DNA of 64,000 nucleotides from Nocardioides sp. cx-173. GTDB taxonomy: Bacteria > Actinomycetota > Actinomycetes > Propionibacteriales > Nocardioidaceae. Shown in pieces: positions 59,053 to 64,000 of this stretch. Both the position numbers and the translations under genes were made by a program. The stretch lies in assembly GCF_021117365.1 (NCBI RefSeq), contig NZ_CP088262.1, positions 1,674,001 to 1,738,000 of the forward strand, given 5' to 3'. The notes below the pieces were generated by a model, which worked only from the letters and a program-made list of their open reading frames with translations, had not been told where the DNA came from and made no database searches. Positions within the stretch are counted from its first letter, which is position 1, and every line of letters begins with the position of its first letter.

Positions 59053-59064
59053 TAGAATCGACCC
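59053..59064 (+). promoter_or_regulatory. Leaderless promoter of the his operon
   Basis: TAGAAT (59053-59058) ends six bases before the hisD ATG, so the operon messenger should begin at the start codon. That leaves no room for a leader-peptide attenuator or T-box in front of hisD. No convincing -35 is seen. Confidence 0.6.
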
Positions 59065-60369
59065 ATGATCCGCCGCATCGACCTGCGCGGGGCGGCCGAC
59101 GCCGGCCCCGTGGACTACCGCGCCGCCGTGCCGCGCGCGGACTTCGACGTCGAGGCAGCGATCCCCGCCGTGCATGACATCTGCGAGGCGGTCCGAGTCC
59201 GCGGGATCGAGGCGATCCTCGAGATGTCGCAGCAGTACGACGGCGTGACCCAGGACGACATCCGGGTGCCGCGCCAAGCGCTCACCGACGCCCTCGCCGC
59301 GCTCGACCCCGACATCCGGGCCGGGCTCGAGGAGTCGGTGCGCCGGCTGCGGGCGACGTGCGAGGCCGAGCTGGAGCACGACGTGGCCACCGACCTGGGC
59401 GAGGGAGCCCGCGTGACCCACCGCAAGGTGCCGGTCGGCCGGGTGGGCCTCTACGTGCCCGGCGGCCTCGCGCCCCTGGTCTCGAGCGTCCTCATGAACG
59501 TGGTGCCGGCCCAGGTCGCGGGCGTCCGGTCGATCGCGCTCAGCTCGACGCCCCAGAAGGACTTCGGCGGCCTGCCGCACCCGACGATCCTGGCCGCCTG
59601 CGAGCTGCTCGGCGTCCACGAGGTGTACGCCGTCGGTGGCGCCCAGGCGATCGCGATGTTCGCCTACGGGGTCGGCCCCTGCGCCCGCGTCGATCTGGTC
59701 ACCGGCCCCGGCAGCATCTGGACGGTCACCGCCAAGCGGCTGCTCAAGGGCCAGGTGGGGATCGACTCCGAGGCCGGCCCGACCGAGATCGCGATCCTGG
59801 CCGACGACACCGCCGAGGCGGCGTTCGTGGCGGCCGACCTGGTGAGCCAGGCCGAGCACGACCCGCTGGCCGCGGCCGTCCTGGTCACCACGTCCGAGCG
59901 GCTCGCCGACGACGTCGACGCCGAGCTCGACAAGCAGGTCATCGCGACCAAGCACACCGAGCGCATACGCACCGCCCTGAGCGGTGCGCAGTCGGCGACC
60001 GTCCTGGTGGACGACCTCGAGCAGGGTCTCGACGTGGTCAACGCCTACGGCGCCGAGCACCTGGAGATCCAGACCGCCGACGCGGCGGCCTACGCCGCGC
60101 GGGTGCAGAACGCCGGCGCCATCTTCGTCGGCCCGCACGCACCGGTGTCGCTGGGCGACTACTGCGCCGGCTCCAACCACGTGCTGCCCACCGGCGGCTG
60201 CTCGTGCCACTCCTCGGGGCTCTCGGTGCGGGCGTTCACCAAGTCGGTGCACGTCGTCGACTACAGCCGCGACGCGCTCGCCGAGGTGGCCGGTCACGTC
60301 GTCACCCTCGCGGAGGCGGAGGACCTGCCGGGCCACGGCGCCGCGGTCCGCGTGCGGTTCGGGCAGTAG
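59065..60369 (+). CDS. hisD: Histidinol dehydrogenase
   Basis: A 434-residue NAD-dependent zinc enzyme for the last two steps of histidine synthesis. Signatures are [87 protein letters not shown] and [25 protein letters not shown]. It heads the his operon. hisC starts two bases after its stop. Confidence 0.97.
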   Translation: MIRRIDLRGAADAGPVDYRAAVPRADFDVEAAIPAVHDICEAVRVRGIEAILEMSQQYDGVTQDDIRVPRQALTDALAALDPDIRAGLEESVRRLRATCEAELEHDVATDLGEGARVTHRKVPVGRVGLYVPGGLAPLVSSVLMNVVPAQVAGVRSIALSSTPQKDFGGLPHPTILAACELLGVHEVYAVGGAQAIAMFAYGVGPCARVDLVTGPGSIWTVTAKRLLKGQVGIDSEAGPTEIAILADDTAEAAFVAADLVSQAEHDPLAAAVLVTTSERLADDVDAELDKQVIATKHTERIRTALSGAQSATVLVDDLEQGLDVVNAYGAEHLEIQTADAAAYAARVQNAGAIFVGPHAPVSLGDYCAGSNHVLPTGGCSCHSSGLSVRAFTKSVHVVDYSRDALAEVAGHVVTLAEAEDLPGHGAAVRVRFGQ

Positions 60370-60371
60370 CC

Positions 60372-61463
60372 ATGCCCTTTCCGCCGCTGCGGGAGGACCT
60401 GCGCGGCCTCGAGCCGTACGGTGCCCCCCAGCTGGACGTCCCGGTCCAGCTCAACGTCAACGAGAACCCCTACGGTCCTTCGCCGGACTGCGTGGCGGAC
60501 ATCGCGAGCGCGGTCGCCCAGGCCGCGGCGACGCTCAACCGCTACCCGGAGCGCGAGTTCGTCGAGCTCCGCGGCGCGCTGGCGGCCTACCTCTCCCGGG
60601 ACACGCCGCACGGCATCGTCCCTGCGCAGGTGTGGGCGGCCAACGGCTCCAACGAGGTGATGCTGCAGCTCCTGCAGGCCTTCGGCGGACCGGGCCGCAG
60701 CGCGATGAGCTTCGCGCCGACGTACTCGATGTATCCCGAGTACGCCCGCGACTCCAGCACCGCCTGGGTGCAGGGCCGGCGCGAGGACGACTTCTCGATC
60801 GACCTCGACGCCGCGGCCGCGCTGATCCGCGAGCAGCGGCCCGCGGTCGTGCTGCTGCCGAGCCCGAACAACCCGACCGGTACCGCGCTGCCGCCGGAGG
60901 CGGTCGGGGCCCTGTGTGCGGCGGCCGGGGACGGCCTGGTCGTCGTCGACGAGGCCTACGGGGAGTTCCGCCGCACCGGCGTGCCGAGCGCGCTGGAGCT
61001 GCTGCCGAGCCACCGCAACCTGGTCGTCACCCGCACCATGAGCAAGGCCTTCGCGGCGGCCGGTCTGCGGCTGGGCTACCTGGCCGCCGACCCGGCGATC
61101 TGCGACGCGCTCCGGCTGGTCCGGCTGCCGTACCACCTCTCGGCGGTCACCCAGGCGGCCGCGCTCGCCGCTCTGCGGCACGCCCCCGAGCTGCTCGGGA
61201 AGGTCGACGAGCTGCGCGCCGAGCGGGACGCGACCGTGACCTGGCTGCGCGAGCAGGGACACCGGGTCGCCGACAGCGACGCCAACTTCGCATTGTTCGG
61301 GACCTTCGCGGACCGGCATGCTGTGTGGCAGGGCCTCCTGGACCGGGGGGTGCTGATCCGCGAGGTCGGCCCGGAGGGCTGGCTGCGGGTGTCGATCGGC
61401 ACCGCCGACGAGATGAAGACGTTCAAGCAGGCCTTGACCGAGGTCACGGAGGAGCAGAGATGA
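60372..61463 (+). CDS. hisC: Histidinol-phosphate aminotransferase
   Basis: A 363-residue fold-type I PLP aminotransferase. It has [65 protein letters not shown] and the PLP lysine in [22 protein letters not shown] (Lys225). It converts imidazole-acetol phosphate and glutamate to histidinol phosphate. hisB overlaps its stop by ATGA. The ATG at 60372 is chosen because the coding pattern begins there right after hisD. Confidence 0.95.
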   Translation: MPFPPLREDLRGLEPYGAPQLDVPVQLNVNENPYGPSPDCVADIASAVAQAAATLNRYPEREFVELRGALAAYLSRDTPHGIVPAQVWAANGSNEVMLQLLQAFGGPGRSAMSFAPTYSMYPEYARDSSTAWVQGRREDDFSIDLDAAAALIREQRPAVVLLPSPNNPTGTALPPEAVGALCAAAGDGLVVVDEAYGEFRRTGVPSALELLPSHRNLVVTRTMSKAFAAAGLRLGYLAADPAICDALRLVRLPYHLSAVTQAAALAALRHAPELLGKVDELRAERDATVTWLREQGHRVADSDANFALFGTFADRHAVWQGLLDRGVLIREVGPEGWLRVSIGTADEMKTFKQALTEVTEEQR

Positions 61464-62068
61464 GCAGGACCGCACGCATCGAGCGCCAGACGAGCGAGTC
61501 GAAGGTGCTCGTCGAGGTCGACCTCGACGGCACCGGCCGACACGACATCTCCACCGGCATCGGCTTCTACGACCACATGCTCACCGCGCTCTCGCGGCAC
61601 AGCCTGATCGACCTCACGGTGCAGTCCGAGGGCGACCACTGGATCGACGCGCACCACACCACCGAGGACACCGCGATCGCGCTCGGCCAGGCGCTGCGCC
61701 AGGCACTGGGGGACAAGGTGGGCATCCGTCGCTTCGGCGATGCGACCGTCCCCCTCGACGAGGCGCTGGTGCAGGCCGTCGTCGACGTGTCCGGGCGGCC
61801 CTACTGCGTGCACACCGGCGAGCCGGAGGGCCAGCAGTACGTCCAGCTCGGGGGCAGCACCCCCGCCTACCTGGGCTCGCTGACCCAGCACGTCTTCGAG
61901 TCGATCGCGTTCCACGCCCACTTCGCGCTGCACGTGCGGGTGCTGGCCGGCCGCGAGCCGCACCACATCGTGGAGACCCAGTTCAAGGCGTTCGCCCGGG
62001 CGCTGCGCGACGCGATCGCGCTCGACCCGCGCGAGACCGGCATCCCCTCGACCAAGGGCGCTCTTTGA
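61460..62068 (+). CDS. hisB: Imidazoleglycerol-phosphate dehydratase
   Basis: A 202-residue monofunctional HisB. Metal-binding motifs are [50 protein letters not shown] and [19 protein letters not shown], a duplicated fold with manganese sites. There is no phosphatase domain, as is normal in actinobacteria. It overlaps hisC by ATGA and hisH by TTGA. Confidence 0.96.
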   Translation: MSRTARIERQTSESKVLVEVDLDGTGRHDISTGIGFYDHMLTALSRHSLIDLTVQSEGDHWIDAHHTTEDTAIALGQALRQALGDKVGIRRFGDATVPLDEALVQAVVDVSGRPYCVHTGEPEGQQYVQLGGSTPAYLGSLTQHVFESIAFHAHFALHVRVLAGREPHHIVETQFKAFARALRDAIALDPRETGIPSTKGAL

Positions 62069-62703
62069 GCGCTCAGCCCCGCGTCGCCGTTCTGGACTAC
62101 GGCTCCGGCAACCTGCGGTCCGCGGTGCGGGCGATCGAGCGCGCCGGCGCGGAGGTCGAGCTCACCTCGGACTTCGACGCCTGCCTGGAGGCCGACGGCC
62201 TGCTGGTCCCCGGAGTCGGTGCGTACGCCGCCTGCATGGCCGGCCTGCGCGCCGTCCGGGGTGAGCGGCTGATCGGGCGCCGGCTCGCCGGCGGCCGGCC
62301 GGTCCTGGGCATCTGCGTGGGCATGCAGATCCTCTTCGAGCGCGGCGTCGAGCACGGCGTCGAGACCGCGGGCTGTGACGAGTGGCCCGGGGTCGTCGAA
62401 CGGCTGCAGGCGCCGGTCGTGCCGCACATGGGCTGGAACAACGTCGACGTCCCGGAGGGCTCCAGGCTGTTCTCGGGGATCGAGGGGGAGCGGTTCTACT
62501 TCGTGCACTCCTACGGCGTGCGCGACTGGGCCCTGCGCACCAACGACCGCACCCGCGCGCCCCTGGTGACCTGGGCCGAGCACGGCGGTGACCGGTTCGT
62601 GGCCGCCGTCGAGAACGGCCCGCTCACCGCCACGCAGTTCCACCCCGAGAAGTCCGGCGACGCCGGCGCCGCGCTGCTGCACAACTGGGTGCGCTCGCTG
62701 TGA
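62065..62703 (+). CDS. hisH: Imidazole glycerol phosphate synthase, glutaminase subunit
   Basis: A 212-residue class I glutamine amidotransferase: nucleophile Cys84 in [12 protein letters not shown], and His/Glu in [14 protein letters not shown] near residues 192-194. It passes ammonia to HisF. Translation starts at a TTG within the hisB stop (TTGA). After its TGA come five ATGAG repeats, and then the orphan gene that separates hisH from hisA. Confidence 0.95.
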   Translation: MSAQPRVAVLDYGSGNLRSAVRAIERAGAEVELTSDFDACLEADGLLVPGVGAYAACMAGLRAVRGERLIGRRLAGGRPVLGICVGMQILFERGVEHGVETAGCDEWPGVVERLQAPVVPHMGWNNVDVPEGSRLFSGIEGERFYFVHSYGVRDWALRTNDRTRAPLVTWAEHGGDRFVAAVENGPLTATQFHPEKSGDAGAALLHNWVRSL

Positions 62704-62760
62704 GCTCCCGATGAGCTCCCCGATGAGCCCCCGATGAGCCCCCGATGAGCTCCCGATGAG
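62704..62760 (+). repeat. Tandem 11-12-bp repeat with five ATGAG units
   Basis: Five copies of (G)ATGAGCYCCC follow the hisH stop. Their ATGs lie at 62711, 62723, 62734, 62745 and 62756, spaced 12, 11, 11 and 11 bases. Only the last opens a gene. The two earlier ATGs in its frame, 62711 and 62723, run into the same TGA at 62735-62737. The spacing is apt to change by slippage. Confidence 0.9.
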
Positions 62761-63085
62761 CAGGGAGCGCGCCCGCCGCCGCGAGGAGCGCGAGCGCGAG
62801 GCGGCCGTGCGCGCCGCGGCTCGCGCGGCCGCGGAGGAGCGCGCGGAGCGCCGTGCCGTCCGCCGGCGCCGAGTCACCTCGGTGCTGCCGCGGCGGCGCC
62901 CGCAGGCGACCGGCGTACTCGCCCGGCGCCGGCGCAACCAGACCCTGGCCACGCTCGCCCTGGTGGTGCTGATCAACGTCGTGTCGTTCGCGTTCCTCGA
63001 GCACTGGGCGGCACGGCTGCTCGTGATCATCGTGAGCGTGCTCGCCGCCCCCGTCCTGCACACGATGCTGTTCCGCCGCACCTAG
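62756..63085 (+). CDS. Basic coiled-coil/two-span membrane protein inside the his operon
   Basis: A 109-residue protein. The first 55 residues are an Arg/Glu/Ala-rich helix ([38 protein letters not shown]) likely to be cytosolic and nucleic-acid or phospholipid binding. Two membrane segments follow ([38 protein letters not shown]). It starts at the last of five tandem ATGs, with no separate Shine-Dalgarno, suggesting reinitiation after hisH. It has no link to histidine synthesis that I can see, and no recognised family. Confidence 0.65.
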   Translation: MSRERARRREEREREAAVRAAARAAAEERAERRAVRRRRVTSVLPRRRPQATGVLARRRRNQTLATLALVVLINVVSFAFLEHWAARLLVIIVSVLAAPVLHTMLFRRT

Positions 63086-63096
63086 AGAGAGATCCC

Positions 63097-63831
63097 ATGT
63101 CCTACCTCCAGCTCCTTCCCGCCGTCGACATCACCGAGGGCCGGGCCGTCCAGCTCGCTCAGGGCGTGGCCGGCTCCGAGCGCGTGTACGGCGACCCGGT
63201 GGCCGCAGCCCGCCGCTGGCAGGACGCGGGCGCCGAGTGGCTGCACCTGGTCGACCTGGACGCGGCGTTCGGGCGCGGCCACAACCGCGAGCTCCAGGCC
63301 GAGATCGTCGGCGCGCTCGACATCCAGGTCGAGATGAGCGGCGGCATCCGCGACGACGAGTCCCTCGAGGCGGCGCTGGCCACCGGCTGCCGCCGGGTCA
63401 ACATCGGCACCGCCGCTCTGGAGCAGCCCGAGTGGTGCGCGCGGATTATCGCCGAGCACGGCGACCGGATCGCGATCGGCCTCGACGTGCGCGGCACCAC
63501 GCTGGCGGCCCGTGGCTGGACCAAGGACGGCGGCGACCTCTACGAGACGCTGGCGCGCCTCGACGCCGAGGGCTGCGCCCGCTACGTCGTCACCGACGTC
63601 AACAAGGACGGCATGCTCGCCGGCCCCAACCTGCAGCTGCTGCAGGACGTCTGCGCCCGCACCGACCGGCCGGTCATCGCCTCCGGCGGGGTGTCGACGC
63701 TCGCCGACATCGAGGCGCTGATGGGCCTGGTCGACAGCGGCGTGGAGGGCGCGATCGCCGGCACCGCGCTCTACGAGGGTCGCTTCACCCTCGAGGACGC
63801 GCTCGCCCTGACGAAGGGCGCCCGGGCGTGA
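63097..63831 (+). CDS. priA: Bifunctional HisA/TrpF isomerase, PriA type
   Basis: A 244-residue (beta/alpha)8 barrel. [18 protein letters not shown] has the first catalytic Asp11, and [77 protein letters not shown] and [15 protein letters not shown] match the actinobacterial PriA subtype. PriA works both in histidine synthesis (ProFAR isomerase) and tryptophan synthesis (PRA isomerase) where no separate trpF exists. The absence of trpF elsewhere cannot be checked here. hisF overlaps by GTGA. Confidence 0.9.
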   Translation: MSYLQLLPAVDITEGRAVQLAQGVAGSERVYGDPVAAARRWQDAGAEWLHLVDLDAAFGRGHNRELQAEIVGALDIQVEMSGGIRDDESLEAALATGCRRVNIGTAALEQPEWCARIIAEHGDRIAIGLDVRGTTLAARGWTKDGGDLYETLARLDAEGCARYVVTDVNKDGMLAGPNLQLLQDVCARTDRPVIASGGVSTLADIEALMGLVDSGVEGAIAGTALYEGRFTLEDALALTKGARA

Positions 63832-64000
63832 GCCTCGCCGTACGGGTGATCCCGTGCCTGGACGTCGACGGCGGCCGGGTGGTCAAAGGCATCAACTTCC
63901 AGCGGCTGCGCGACGCCGGCGACCCGGTCGAGCTCGCGAAGGTGTACGACGCCGAGGGCGCCGACGAGCTGACCTTCCTCGACATCTCGGCCTCCCACGA
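63828..64000 (+). CDS. hisF: Imidazole glycerol phosphate synthase, cyclase subunit (5' part)
   Basis: The first 57 codons of HisF, cut by the right edge. [23 protein letters not shown] contains the catalytic Asp of strand 1, followed by [26 protein letters not shown]. Together with HisH it makes imidazole glycerol phosphate and AICAR. Its GTG overlaps the hisA/priA stop (GTGA). Confidence 0.95.
   Translation, partial: MSLAVRVIPCLDVDGGRVVKGINFQRLRDAGDPVELAKVYDAEGADELTFLDISASH

Noticed and set aside
1..64000. tRNA, rRNA, CRISPR arrays, insertion sequences or att sites
   Set aside because: I looked for tRNA-like cloverleafs, spaced identical repeats, transposase motifs and flanking inverted repeats, and saw none that hold up.

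Overview
The window is about 72% GC and holds roughly 66 tightly packed genes. GTG/TTG starts, 4-base stop/start overlaps, an F420-type oxidoreductase, a DivIVA/Wag31-type gene, a PriA-type HisA and LexA boxes of the TCGAAC-N4-GTTCGA type point to an actinobacterium. Gene content and order look like Nocardioides or a close relative; this is inferred from remembered families, not from a search. I see no rRNA, tRNA, CRISPR array, insertion sequence or intact prophage, and no gene-free stretch longer than 300 bases.

Region by region. (1) 1-16424: housekeeping and accessory genes. These are the 5' end of a polyprenyl diphosphate synthase, metF, a SIMPL protein, two alpha/beta hydrolases, a LexA-boxed DUF222/HNH-type gene facing an SNF2-like helicase, an F420-type oxidoreductase, an acyl-ACP desaturase, an orphan P-loop GTPase, a CrtI-like flavoprotein, an ATP-grasp protein, a frameshifted DUF4126 gene, a SigE-type sigma factor with a membrane partner, and an arsC/YbaK-like pair. 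(2) 16441-23159: an SOS mutagenesis island (DUF6504-like, HEPN, DnaE2-like polymerase, methyltransferase, DinB) served by two near-identical LexA promoter modules. (3) 23237-28418: a DUF3040 gene, then a minus-strand MoxR/DUF58/transglutaminase operon. (4) 28493-47452: the division and cell wall (dcw) cluster mraZ-rsmH-ftsL-ftsI-murE-murF-mraY-murD-ftsW-murG-murC-ftsQ-ftsZ, followed by pgeF, yggS, sepF, yggT and divIVA, and closed by a strong terminator. (5) 47557-57607: a histone-tailed TraR/DksA protein, lspA, rluD, GNAT, EamA, dnaE1 and two membrane proteins. (6) 57614-64000: YbaK and LON-domain genes on the minus strand, then hisD-hisC-hisB-hisH-(orphan)-hisA/priA-hisF, the last cut by the window edge.

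How the parts work together. Region 4 makes lipid II (MurC-F, MraY, MurG), polymerises it at the septum (FtsW, FtsI) and places the ring and the growth pole (FtsZ, SepF, FtsQ, FtsL, DivIVA). It is headed by a long helically phased MraZ-type repeat array, and a large hairpin matching the idea of the mraW RNA motif lies just downstream of mraZ. Region 2, and separately the HNH/helicase pair, should switch on when LexA is cleaved. A recurring theme is leaderless transcription: in about fifteen genes a -10 hexamer ends 5-7 bases before the start codon.

The best candidates for something new are the SOS island with its HEPN gene, the LexA-boxed HNH-like/helicase pair, the array of 11-bp ATGAG repeats before the orphan gene in the his operon, and TAG stop codons that double as the -10 of the next gene.
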